Assembly: GCF_039536205.1 (NCBI RefSeq)
Contig: NZ_BAAAYL010000001.1
Span: 558,001 to 622,000, forward strand
Direction of reading: 5' to 3'
DNA length: 64,000 nt
Origin: Streptomyces sannanensis
GTDB taxonomy: Bacteria > Actinomycetota > Actinomycetes > Streptomycetales > Streptomycetaceae
Shown: positions 37,104 through 45,068 of the stretch, in pieces
Layout: the number at the start of each line of letters is the position of its first letter
Numbering within the stretch: the first letter of the stretch is position 1
Translations under genes and position numbers: made by a program
The notes under the pieces: generated by a model
Databases searched by the model: none
What the model saw: only the letters and a program-made list of their open reading frames with translations
Told to the model about the DNA's origin: nothing

Positions 37104-38782
37104 CCTTGATCCACCGACGTGGTCTGAAAGTGGTCTTCTGACTGATCCTGAGCCCGTTTCGGGATGGTCGTTGGGCTTGGGCAGCGTGTAGCTGCTGGTC
37201 TGCCCAGCGTTTCCACGTGTTCGGTTCCGGTTGGGCCCTGGCGGGCGGGGTGGGCAGGGGCGGTTCGTGTCAGCCGGCTGGTCCGTGGACGGTGTCGAAG
37301 AGGTGTGTCCAGGCGTGCTGCCAGGGCCAGTTGTGGGGCAGGTGCAGGGTGATGCGTCGCGCTGAGCGGGCGATCCTGGCGGGGACGTGGACCAGGTGGG
37401 CGCGGAGGGTGGCGGTGGTGGCCTTGGCGTGGAAGGCGGAGGTCAGTGCGCCGGTGGCCCGCAGCAGGTTGTAGGTCACGGCCCACAGGGTGAGCCAGGC
37501 CGCGTTGGCGTTGAAGTGTCCGGAGGGCAGGTGGGCCAGGGCTGAGGCCTTGCTGTCCGCGATGACTTGTTCGACAACGGCATGGTGGCGGTGTTCCCGC
37601 TCGGCTTGCAGGGTCTGGGCGGGGTTGTCGGTGATGAACGGGTGGTAGCGCCAGACCGGGAACAGTTCGCCCTGCTCACCCACGACGGCGGGCTTGGCCA
37701 GGTCACGGACCCGGCGCACGATCAGCCGGGCCGTGACCTGCTCCGCCTTCTTGCGGCTGGCGAACGCGGTGTAGGCGGGTATCTCGGCGACTTCGGCGTC
37801 CGAGATGAGCTCGCCGGTTTCGGGGTCGGGCACGGCGGTGGGATAGGTGATCTGCTGCCATGCCTGGTCGGGGATGCTGTGGACGGCCCGTTTGATGGAG
37901 GGGTTCATGCCGGTGGTGATCGAGAAGTGGGATCCGGCCCGGCGGCAGGCGGCGATCACACCGGCGTTGTAGAACTGCGAGTCCGCGCGCAGGATGCGCA
38001 TGCCGGTGCAGCCGGCCTCGGCGGCGGTGGCCAGGGCTTCACTGACGAACTTCGGGGCGCCGCGGGAGTCGGCGGACTTGCCGCGGCGCATCCGGACCCC
38101 GGCGATCACCGGGCGGGAGCGGGGGGTGCAGATCGTGGCGAGCAGGGGGTGCAGGGTGCGGACGCCCTTGAACCGGCCGTACTCGGCGCCCTGTTTGGCG
38201 CGTCCGTAGACCCGCTTGTGGGTGGAGTCGACATCGATGAACGCCTTCTCGCCGGAACCGGGCAGCAATGGGGTGTGCGTGGCCAGTGCGGCCAGGAATC
38301 TGCGGTGCACAGCGTGGAGCTGGAGTGCGTGACCGTGGGTGAACGCGCGCAGGAACGTGCCGAGCGTGGACGGGGCACGGATGCCGCCAAACAGGGTCGG
38401 CATCGCACCGTGCCGCAGGACGTCCAGGTCGTCGATGCTGTCCGCGCCTGCGACCATGCCGGCCACGATGCTGGTGACCTTGGCGTCCGCTGCGGCACCC
38501 GCGCTGTTCTTCGCCCCGGTCAGCTTCACCTTCTCCGCCGCCAGACGGGCAAGCCCGCACCGCTCGGCCAGCCGCATCACCGGGACCAGCCCGGCATACG
38601 CGACCAGATTCGTGTCGTCGAACGCGGCGGACACCGCCGACGCGGCATGGGAAGATTGCATCTCGCGGGTGTTCTCTTGCTCTGTGGATGTGGAACCGTA
38701 GGAAGTCCCATCATCCCAGCTCAGAGGGCACCCGCGTCTACATGTCCAAGCCCTGAACCGGCTATTGCTCGGTGGATCAAGG
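37104..38782. mobile_element. IS1380-family insertion sequence
   Basis: A 1679-bp element bounded by 14-bp perfect inverted repeats CCTTGATCCACCGA (37104-37117) and its complement (38769-38782). Both sides are flanked by the direct repeat CTAAA (37099-37103 and 38783-38787), a target-site duplication of 4-5 bp as expected for this family. The element carries one intact transposase gene on the minus strand, so it looks recent and possibly mobile. Confidence 0.88.
37270..38661 (-). CDS. IS1380-family transposase
   Basis: A 463-residue protein; the ATG at 38661 starts the conserved N-terminus (SAAFDDTNLVAYAGLVPVMRLAERCGL). FIDVDSTHKRVYG carries the first catalytic Asp, MRILRADSQFYN the second, and the C-terminal part (ALAHLPSGHFNANAAWLTLWAVTYNLLR) holds the conserved region with the third acidic site nearby. 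It cuts and pastes the element by a DDE mechanism. The frame is intact. The open frame upstream to 38883 runs beyond the right inverted repeat and is not coding. Confidence 0.95.
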   Translation of the reverse strand: MQSSHAASAVSAAFDDTNLVAYAGLVPVMRLAERCGLARLAAEKVKLTGAKNSAGAAADAKVTSIVAGMVAGADSIDDLDVLRHGAMPTLFGGIRAPSTLGTFLRAFTHGHALQLHAVHRRFLAALATHTPLLPGSGEKAFIDVDSTHKRVYGRAKQGAEYGRFKGVRTLHPLLATICTPRSRPVIAGVRMRRGKSADSRGAPKFVSEALATAAEAGCTGMRILRADSQFYNAGVIAACRRAGSHFSITTGMNPSIKRAVHSIPDQAWQQITYPTAVPDPETGELISDAEVAEIPAYTAFASRKKAEQVTARLIVRRVRDLAKPAVVGEQGELFPVWRYHPFITDNPAQTLQAEREHRHHAVVEQVIADSKASALAHLPSGHFNANAAWLTLWAVTYNLLRATGALTSAFHAKATTATLRAHLVHVPARIARSARRITLHLPHNWPWQHAWTHLFDTVHGPAG

Positions 38783-38825
38783 CTAAAGGACCTAACACAG
38801 CTTCCGCAGCTCACGGACGGACGCC

Positions 38826-39161
38826 TTGAGCCCGAAGCGCTCGAAGCCGACGGCGGACAGCCAGCCGGCCGCCTCGTTAGCACGCCTACGGGAAGAGGCG
38901 GGAGATCTTGAGGGAGCCGAACGTGCGTGGCAACGGGCCGCCGCGGCCGGTGTTCCCGCAGCGCGCAGGCGAATGGCCCGCCTGCGCGAGCGGGCGGGAG
39001 ATCTGGAGGGGGCCAAGCACGCCCTGCTGCAGGTCATCAACACCGGTGATCTTTCCGCATATACAGTGCTGGTGAGCCTGCTGCGCAAAAGAGGGCAAGA
39101 CCGCCACGAACGGCTGTGCGGACTGCGAGCGGACGGCGACCTCGAGGAGCCGTGGTGGTGA
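38826..39161 (+). pseudogene. TPR/Sel1-like repeat protein, 5'-truncated
   Basis: The frame encodes LARLREEAGDLEGAERAWQR, then MARLRERAGDLEGAKHALLQ, and ends LCGLRADGDLEEPWW. These are the tandem LREEAGDxEGAE repeats and typical ending (GLxADGxxxxPW) of a widespread Streptomyces tetratricopeptide family. Normal members are several times longer. The 5' part ends at the IS1380 junction, so loss by IS insertion or deletion is likely. It contains one TTA codon. Confidence 0.55.
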
Positions 39162-39179
39162 TGCGACTCCACCGTTGAC

Positions 39180-39238
39180 GAGACCGTAGTCAGGTCTCAG
39201 CATTCCGGGCATTTCGGACCGGAAGGTCCGTCTCGTCA
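39180..39238 (-). ncRNA. candidate TnpB guide RNA (omega/reRNA) 3' region
   Basis: Just downstream of the tnpB stop, on the same strand, lie two short hairpins: CGGACC-TTCC-GGTCCG (39215-39230) and GAGACC-7 nt-GGTCTC (39180-39198). TnpB proteins use an RNA that covers the 3' end of tnpB and the element end, followed by a guide copied from the flank. The position and folding fit; the exact ends and guide are not determined. Confidence 0.45.
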
Positions 39239-40690
39239 CTAAAGCGTGAGGGCTTCGGCTTGAGGACGGTCTCTCGCTTCCTCCTGCCGCTGGTGCGGCA
39301 GGGCTGCGCCACCTGCCCGCCCCGTCTCCGTCTTGCGACGGGGGCGGGTGGCGCGGGTCTTACGGTCGGCTCCACGAGGTTTCGACACCACGGGGGTGTC
39401 CCGGTCTCCGGCCACTCCGGTACCGGTGGTGCTGGCCGCTGCGAGGGCGGCGAGGTTGCGGGCCGCGTTGTCGTCCCGGTCGATGACCAGGCCGCAGGCG
39501 TCGCATTCGTAGGTCCGGACGTGCAGCGGCAGTTTGGCTTTCACCGCGCCGCACCCGGAGCAGGTCTTGGAGGAGGGATACCAGCGGTCGGCGACCACGA
39601 TGCGGGTGGCGTGGCGCTGGCGGGTCTTGCAGTCGAGCTGGCGGCGGATCTCGCCGAATCCGGCGTCGGCGATCCTGCGGGCGAGGCGCCGGTTGCGGAG
39701 CATCCCGGCGACGTTGAGGTCCTCGACCACGACCGTGCCGTACTCGGCGGTCACGGCGGTGGTGAGCTTGTGCAGGGCATCCTGGCGGAGGTTCGCCACC
39801 CGGTGGTGCAGCTTGCCCAGGGCGGCGTTGGCCTTCTCCCACCGCTTGGACGGCTTGCGGCCGGTGCGGCGGTCGGGGCCCTGGCGGCGGGACACGGTCC
39901 GGGACGCGCGGCGCAGTTGTTTCAGCGCCTGGTTGTAGTGGCCGGGGTTGGGGACGGTGCGGATCTCGCCCGTCGAGTCGGCCATCACCGCGAGGGTCTT
40001 CACGCCGAGGTCCACACCCACGGCGGCTTCGGGGCGGGCGACACGTACGAGGTCCCGCTTCACCTCAACTTGGAAGGAGGCGAACCAGCGTCCGCGTTCG
40101 TGCCGGACGGTCGCGGACAGGATGCGGGCGGTCCCGGCCTGGACACGGGTGAGGAGCTTGGCGGTGGGCTCGTGGGTGCGGATCGTGCCCAGCCTCGGCA
40201 GCGTCACGTGCCGGCCGTCGGCGGCGACGCGGATCGTGCCGGTGGTGAACCGGCAGGTCAGACGTGCCTTCCGCTTCGACTTGAACCGCGGCGCACCCAT
40301 CTTCCGGCCGCGACGCTTGCCCTGCCTGGACTTGGCGTAGTTGTCGAACGCGGCAGCAGCGTTCGCCAGGCCGGTGTTGTACGCCTCCTTGGAGTTGTCC
40401 GCCCACCAGTCGGCGAACCTCAAGTCGGCGTGCTTGGCGGTGTTGAACGCCTTCCTGAGGGAGGGCAGCGACCACGGCCGCCACTGGGTCAACTCCGCCT
40501 CGGGGACGCCGTAGGACTCCTCTGCCTTGCGCTGCCACCACGAGGCGGTCACCCACGCCACGGCCCAGTTGTACGCCGCGCGCGCGGCGCCGCAGTGCGA
40601 GCGCAGCGCGGCCTCCTGGGCGGCGTTCGGGTCCAGGGCGAACCGGTACGCCTGCACCACGAAACCGGGCTGCGGCTGGAACTTCTTCAC
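39239..40690 (-). CDS. tnpB: TnpB RNA-guided nuclease of IS607 element
   Basis: A 483-residue protein. The GTG at 40690 overlaps the tnpA stop (GTGA). The N-terminus has the OrfB helix-turn region (YRFALDPNAAQEAALRSHCG). The RuvC-like site comprises Asp in VGVDLGVKTLAV, Glu in VVVEDLNVAGM and Asp in IDRDDNAARN. The zinc finger is CSGCGAVKAKLPLHV...CDACG. Catalytic residues are all present, so it may be active. TnpB proteins are RNA-guided DNA endonucleases that favour retention of their element and are ancestors of Cas12. The basic C-terminal extension after RNL is long and proline/Arg-rich. Confidence 0.93.
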   Translation of the reverse strand: MKKFQPQPGFVVQAYRFALDPNAAQEAALRSHCGAARAAYNWAVAWVTASWWQRKAEESYGVPEAELTQWRPWSLPSLRKAFNTAKHADLRFADWWADNSKEAYNTGLANAAAAFDNYAKSRQGKRRGRKMGAPRFKSKRKARLTCRFTTGTIRVAADGRHVTLPRLGTIRTHEPTAKLLTRVQAGTARILSATVRHERGRWFASFQVEVKRDLVRVARPEAAVGVDLGVKTLAVMADSTGEIRTVPNPGHYNQALKQLRRASRTVSRRQGPDRRTGRKPSKRWEKANAALGKLHHRVANLRQDALHKLTTAVTAEYGTVVVEDLNVAGMLRNRRLARRIADAGFGEIRRQLDCKTRQRHATRIVVADRWYPSSKTCSGCGAVKAKLPLHVRTYECDACGLVIDRDDNAARNLAALAAASTTGTGVAGDRDTPVVSKPRGADRKTRATRPRRKTETGRAGGAALPHQRQEEARDRPQAEALTL

Positions 40691-41262
40691 TCGGCGGCCT
40701 CGCCGGTCGCCACGGCCACCGCGCGGGCGGCACGGTTCTTCGCCGCCCGGCGTCCGTACAGGCGCGCGCACATCGAGGTCAGTACCTCGGTGATGTCCCG
40801 CACCAGGTCATCGGTGGTCTCGGTGGGATCGAGGACGACCAGGCGCCGCCCGGACGCCGACAGTGCGGCTTCGAGGTGTTCGACGCCGAACCGGGCCAGC
40901 CGGTCACGGTGCTCGACCACGATCACAGCGGCGTTCGGGTCGGACAGGAGCCGGTGCAGCTTACGGCGCCGCCCGTTCAGCCCCGGCCCGACTTCGGTGA
41001 CAACCTCGGCGACGGCCAGGCCCAGCCCGTTCGCACCGGCCACGACCCGGGCCGTCTGCCGCTCAAGATCTGTCTTCTGGTCGGCGGACGACACACGGCA
41101 GTACGCCACCACACGCCCGGACGGCTGGACGGCGGGCTCGTCGACCAGCCACGTCCCGGACGGCGCCTGGCGAACAGGAACGGGCATCTTCCCGTCCTTC
41201 ACCCACCGCCAAGCGGTCTGGTAGCTCACGCCCTGCTGACGCGCCCACTCCGAAAGCTTCAC
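40687..41262 (-). CDS. tnpA: IS607-family serine recombinase TnpA
   Basis: A 191-residue protein. It begins with a MerR-like HTH (MKLSEWARQQGVSYQTAWRW), then the resolvase catalytic domain with the nucleophile in YCRVSSADQKTDLERQ (Ser59 or Ser60) and the conserved HRDRLARFG. This N-terminal HTH plus small resolvase layout defines IS607 transposases, which catalyse site-specific strand exchange through a circular intermediate. It overlaps tnpB by 4 bp. A cluster of short repeats lies immediately upstream. Confidence 0.94.
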   Translation of the reverse strand: MKLSEWARQQGVSYQTAWRWVKDGKMPVPVRQAPSGTWLVDEPAVQPSGRVVAYCRVSSADQKTDLERQTARVVAGANGLGLAVAEVVTEVGPGLNGRRRKLHRLLSDPNAAVIVVEHRDRLARFGVEHLEAALSASGRRLVVLDPTETTDDLVRDITEVLTSMCARLYGRRAAKNRAARAVAVATGEAAE

Positions 41263-41277
41263 GCGATCAACATAAAC

Positions 41278-41307
41278 GACTAGAGGTGACTATGAATGAC
41301 TAGAAAA
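41278..41307. repeat. phased GACTA repeats at the tnpA end of IS607
   Basis: GACTA occurs at 41278, 41288 and 41298, exactly 10 bp apart, in an AT-rich patch just upstream of tnpA. Short repeats phased with the helix at an IS607 end fit a TnpA-binding array, and the element end probably lies close by (about 41300-41320). The exact end was not resolved. Confidence 0.5.
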
Positions 41308-41572
41308 TCTGTAGCAGTTGTCACCCCCTTCTGATGCTCCGGTCGGTCCGCCTCCATGGCAGCGCATCCTGGCGGGCAGGTCATGGGGGGGGCGGCGGGG
41401 GTGGCGTCGACATCGAGAGGCGCGGTCCGCGGTCGGTATCCGCGGGTGCCTTGGCCCGCTGGTCAGGGTGAAGGCGCCCTTCCGGTCGGCCCTCGGGGAG
41501 CCGGGTGCGGTCGGCCGGCGCTCACCGCTGGCTCCTCTGCCTTCCTGGCTCCCCCGCGACCCGGCGCAGCGT

Positions 41573-42589
41573 TCAGTACTGCTCGGTCTCGACGAAACCC
41601 GTGCTCGCGTTATCGTCCGCGTCGAAGGCAGCGGCGGTCGGGTCGAATCCGGGCGGGCTGTCCTTGAGTGCCAAACCCAGGCCGGCCAGCTTCGCCTTGA
41701 CCTCGTCGATCGACTTCGCACCGAAGTTACGGATGTCGAGCAGGTCGGCCTCGGAGCGCACCAGGAGCTCACCCACCGAGTGGACGCCCTCACGCTTGAG
41801 GCAGTTGTAGGAGCGGACCGTGAGCTCCAGCTCCTCGATCGGCAGAGCCATGTCGGCGGTAAGGGCGGCGCCCGTCGGGGACGGGCCCATGTCGATGCCC
41901 TCGGCGTCGATGTTCAGCTCGCGCGCCAGACCGAACAGCTCGACCAGGGTCTTGCCGGCGGATGCCATGGCGTCACGCGGACGCATGGCCTGCTTGGTCT
42001 CGACGTCGACGATCAGCTTGTCGAAGTCGGTGCGCTGCTCGACACGGGTCGCCTCGACCTTGTAGGTGACCTTGAGCACCGGGCTGTAGATGGAGTCGAC
42101 CGGGATGCGGCCGATCTCCTGGCCGACCTGCTTGTTCTGGACGGCGGAGACGTAGCCGCGACCGCGCTCCACGGTCAGCTCCATCTCCAGCTTGCCCTTG
42201 CCGTTGAGCGTGGCCAGGACCAGGTCGGGGTTGTGCACCTCGACACCGGCCGGGGGCGCGATGTCGGCGGCGGTGACCAGACCCGGGCCCTGCTTGCGCA
42301 GGTACATCACGACCGGCTCGTCGTGCTCCGAGGAGACGACCAGCTGCTTGATGTTCAGGATCAGGTCGGTGACGTCCTCCTTGACGCCCGGCACGGTGGT
42401 GAACTCGTGCAGGACGCCGTCGATGCGGATGCTGGTGACAGCAGCGCCGGGGATCGACGACAGGAGGGTGCGGCGGAGGGAGTTGCCGAGGGTGTAGCCG
42501 AAGCCCGGCTCCAGCGGCTCGATCACGAACCGGGAGCGGAACTCGTCGACGACCTCTTCGGTCAGTGACGGACGCTGAGCAATCAGCAC
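41573..42589 (-). CDS. rpoA: DNA-directed RNA polymerase subunit alpha, stand-alone copy
   Basis: A 338-residue full-length alpha subunit. The GTG at 42589 follows GGAGG by 9 nt and gives the standard Streptomyces N-terminus [16 protein letters not shown]. The N-terminal assembly domain ([20 protein letters not shown], then [11 protein letters not shown]) and the alpha-CTD with DNA-contact residues ([25 protein letters not shown]) are intact, ending FVETEQY. Alpha normally lies in the ribosomal operon before rplQ; here neither ribosomal neighbour is present, and IS607 follows downstream. So this is probably an additional, transposed or duplicated copy. Compared with the usual Streptomyces protein as I recall it, differences cluster in the interdomain linker, CTD and tail. 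Confidence 0.95.
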   Translation of the reverse strand: MLIAQRPSLTEEVVDEFRSRFVIEPLEPGFGYTLGNSLRRTLLSSIPGAAVTSIRIDGVLHEFTTVPGVKEDVTDLILNIKQLVVSSEHDEPVVMYLRKQGPGLVTAADIAPPAGVEVHNPDLVLATLNGKGKLEMELTVERGRGYVSAVQNKQVGQEIGRIPVDSIYSPVLKVTYKVEATRVEQRTDFDKLIVDVETKQAMRPRDAMASAGKTLVELFGLARELNIDAEGIDMGPSPTGAALTADMALPIEELELTVRSYNCLKREGVHSVGELLVRSEADLLDIRNFGAKSIDEVKAKLAGLGLALKDSPPGFDPTAAAFDADDNASTGFVETEQY

Positions 42590-42649
42590 GAGGTATTGCC
42601 TCCAGTGTTTGGCGCCCGCTATGTGACGCCGTAGACACCACGAAGGGTA

Positions 42650-42685
42650 CGGGCGGTTCGGCCTCCTATGCGGCCGAACCGCCCG
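42650..42685 (-). promoter_or_regulatory. hairpin in the rpoA leader
   Basis: A perfect 14-bp stem (42650-42663 with 42672-42685) with an 8-nt loop lies 61-96 nt upstream of the rpoA start. It may be a terminator/attenuator or the 3' end of an upstream transcript. The gap to the divergent gene at 42808 must also contain the rpoA promoter. Confidence 0.55.
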
Positions 42686-42807
42686 ACCCCGCCCGTCTGC
42701 CGGTCGGTCGGTCGGCTCAGCTCTTGCTGGAGTGGAGTCCAACGATCAGCTACTCCTGCCCCTGAGAGTCAGCCACCAGCGCAGTTCGTAGGTGCATACT
42801 GGGGACA

Positions 42808-43029
42808 ATGACAAAGCCTGCTGCACCGAAGCGCCATTTGCCCACCAGCCCCTTCAACGCCCCGGTCACGCCGGTTCCCAAGCACTTCGCCGTGGGCGAC
42901 CAGGTCACACACGACATGTACGGCCTCGGCCGGGTGATCGGCATCGAGGACGGAATCGCGGCGATCGTGGATTTCGGCTCGGCGCAAATGCGGATCTTGA
43001 GCCCGTACGCCAAGATGACCAAGCTGTAG
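42808..43029 (+). CDS. conserved 73-residue actinobacterial protein of unknown function
   Basis: The protein starts MTKPAAPKRHLPTSPFNAP and contains FAVGDQVTHDMYGLGRVIGIEDG and VDFGSAQMRI, an SH3-like/CarD-N-like small beta fold (VGDxVxHxxxGxGxVxxIEDG). The family is widespread in Streptomyces and has no established function. CATACT at 42795-42800 lies about 8 nt before the ATG, and no good ribosome site exists, so a leaderless transcript is likely. It is divergent from rpoA. Confidence 0.8.
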   Translation: MTKPAAPKRHLPTSPFNAPVTPVPKHFAVGDQVTHDMYGLGRVIGIEDGIAAIVDFGSAQMRILSPYAKMTKL

Positions 43030-43095
43030 GACCGCTGTGCCCGGTCACGGCACGCCAGGCCCCCTCAGGGACCTGCAACGAAAGGGAGTCCTCTC

Positions 43096-43279
43096 ATCGA
43101 TCTGACGTCGCTGTTCTCCGCCCTGGAAGGGCACCCCCCCCTGTCCCACTGCAGCATCGCCCCCTCCGGCGACAAACCCCTTCCAGGCCCCAGACTTCGG
43201 GGAAGACGAGATCTTCCTGCTCGAGGAGGTACAGGGGCCCGCCTCGGGCATGCGTGCTGCGCAACGCAAGGCAGCTTAA
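43096..43279 (+). pseudogene. small unknown ORF, frameshifted
   Basis: IDLTSLFSALEGHPPLSHCS, then IAPSGDKP in one frame joins, after a shift near 43190, to PDFGEDEIFLLEEVQGPASG and MRAAQRKAA, ending at TAA 43277. Both halves look coding. A run of eight C residues at 43134-43141 is a possible additional slip site. No family was recognised. The rest of 43030-43512 shows nothing else. Confidence 0.3.
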
Positions 43280-43512
43280 CTCCCACGAGTGCGGTGGTTT
43301 CGACAGCTGGCCGCGGGCCGTCTCCGGTGCCGCGGTGAGGAGTGCGGTCCTCTCGGTTCCCGTCTCATTCAGCCCCGTTCACCGTCGTTCAGCCGAGACC
43401 GTGTTCCGGGCCCTTCCCCTGGGCAAGCCGCCCACGAACGCAGGTGAACGCCCCCGCACACAGCCCAGCACCCCACCAACACAGTTGGAAGGCGTGTACG
43501 CCGGCTCGGTCC

Positions 43513-43896
43513 TCACGACAGCCACTCGTCCCGTAGGTACTCCGGGGACCTCTCGCTACTTGTACGGAGTCGGCATTGAGGCCGTAGCGCGCCGGCGGGA
43601 CGGGCGGCGGTGGAGATCTCTCCGTCGCGGGCGGCGGCGATGGCACAAGGCTCCCGGGGATTGGGTTCCGCCTGGATGTTCGACCCGGTGCCGTGCGCGC
43701 GGGGGTGCTCGCGAGACACCTCGTGGTCCCGCCACTCCACCAGATAGGCGTCCTCGTCGGGCGCCCCGAACCCACCGCTGAGGCAGTCGGCGAAGGCATC
43801 GAGATTCCGGCCGAAGTAGCCGCCGGGACCGTTGATCGCCTCGCCGATAACCCGCCAGAAGTCCTCCAGCGTTCTGATCTGTGTACCGTCCAGCAC
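43513..43896 (-). pseudogene. barstar-family inhibitor, damaged at both ends
   Basis: The first 65 codons from the GTG at 43896 match barstar-like ribonuclease inhibitors: LDGTQIRTLEDFWRVIGEAI, NGPGGYFGRNLDAFADCLSG and DAYLVEWRDHEVSRE. A stop codon sits directly before the GTG in the same frame, so the N-terminus is cut. After VSREH the sequence loses all similarity although the frame stays open to 43513. Barstar proteins bind and block secreted ribonucleases; no partner nuclease is seen. Confidence 0.65.
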
Positions 43897-44051
43897 CTAT
43901 ATCGCCGTCACAGGCCGCAGAATACGACCGCTGATCTCTTCACTGGCAGGAGGCACTGGTCCGGCCTCCCCGGTAAGTACGGCGCCGCCGGCCGATGCCT
44001 GAGAAGGCGCCCGCGTGGCTGGCGCACCCCGGCCCCTTCCGCCGACGTACT

Positions 44052-44086
44052 CGGGCCCCTTCCGCCGACGAAGCGGAAGGGGCCCG
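44052..44086. terminator. strong hairpin upstream of the MoxR-vWA operon
   Basis: A perfect 13-bp stem (44052-44064 with 44074-44086) and 9-nt loop. The left arm is part of a 15-bp direct repeat (CCCCTTCCGCCGACG at about 44033 and 44056). It would insulate the operon from upstream transcription. Confidence 0.65.
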
Positions 44087-44207
44087 GACCCGTTGTCACT
44101 GGCTACGCCTAGAGTCTCTCCCACTCGTCACGGTGTGTTGCCGCTGATGGGTCTCGTCAGCGTGCCGCCGGTCCGGCGGCCGTCCGGAACAACAGGGAGA
44201 ACAGCGC

Positions 44208-45068
44208 ATGGGGTGGGTGCCGGCGGGCGACTACGAAGTCGCCCTGGAGGCGGGCAAGGTGGTCTGCCGCAACGGGAAGGGCCGGCAGCTGAAGTCCGTC
44301 CCGGCCAAACTGAAGGACGATCCGGCGGTCGTCGGGCTCCGGCAACTGACCGAGTGGCTGGAGCGGCACGAACGCCGGTGCCTGGCCGACGTCGAGCAGT
44401 GGATGGTGCGTTCGCTGCCGGTTCCGACGGCCGTGCTCGCCCGGGTCTGGCCCGATCCGGCGTGGCAGGCGGCCCTGCGGGACGTGGTGGTCACCGGCGC
44501 GGACGGCGGGGTCGCCGGGTTCCTGCGCGATGTCGACCCCGACCGCGGTCTCGGCCTCGTCGACCTGGACGGCGACACGGTCCGCATCACCCCGGACGTC
44601 GTCAGTGTGCCCCACCCCGTTCTCCTCGACGACCTCGACGAGCTGCGGGAGTTCGCGGTCGAACTGGAGGTCCGCCAGAACGTGGAGCAGCTGTTCCGCG
44701 AGGTGTGGCGCCGCCCGCAGGATCTCGCCCCGGACACCACCTCCGTGGACACCTACGCTGGCGGTGCGTTCAAGGAACTGCGCTTCCTGCACGGCCGCGT
44801 CACCCAGCTCGGGTACCGGTCGCGCGGCGGGTACGCGGTCTGCCCGGTCGTCGAGGACGGGGCCACCGCCGAGGCGCGCATCTGGATCGGTGAGCACGAC
44901 GGATACGACGAGTACGGCACCGAGACGGGCCCCCTGGGCTGGACCGACCCCGCGGGGCGCACGCTGACGGCCGCCGAGGTCGGCCCCGTCACGTGGTCCG
45001 AGGGCATGCGCATGGCGGCGGCGCTCTACGCCGGCCGCGACGTGGAGAACGAGGAGCGGGCGGCATGA
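44208..45068 (+). CDS. DUF4132-type (MolR-like) protein, first gene of MoxR-vWA operon
   Basis: A 286-residue soluble protein; ATG at 44208 with AGGGAG 9 nt upstream. It starts MGWVPAGDYEVALEAGKVVC and ends GPVTWSEGMRMAAALYAGRD, a layout I associate with DUF4132 proteins (relatives of the C-terminal domain of E. coli MolR/YehI). No catalytic motif is evident. Its stop overlaps the ATG of the next gene (ATGA), so the two are translationally coupled. Role inferred: an accessory or substrate-recognition part of the ATPase/vWA machine encoded downstream. Confidence 0.75.
   Translation: MGWVPAGDYEVALEAGKVVCRNGKGRQLKSVPAKLKDDPAVVGLRQLTEWLERHERRCLADVEQWMVRSLPVPTAVLARVWPDPAWQAALRDVVVTGADGGVAGFLRDVDPDRGLGLVDLDGDTVRITPDVVSVPHPVLLDDLDELREFAVELEVRQNVEQLFREVWRRPQDLAPDTTSVDTYAGGAFKELRFLHGRVTQLGYRSRGGYAVCPVVEDGATAEARIWIGEHDGYDEYGTETGPLGWTDPAGRTLTAAEVGPVTWSEGMRMAAALYAGRDVENEERAA

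Noticed and set aside
37085..37486. Minus-strand frame at the left end of the IS1380 element
   Set aside because: It crosses the element boundary and overlaps the intact transposase in a different frame; the translation is His/Pro/Arg-rich shadow sequence.
41573..42742. Longer rpoA frame starting at 42742
   Set aside because: The added 51 residues cross the leader hairpin and are not part of alpha; the GTG at 42589 has the ribosome site and gives the standard N-terminus.
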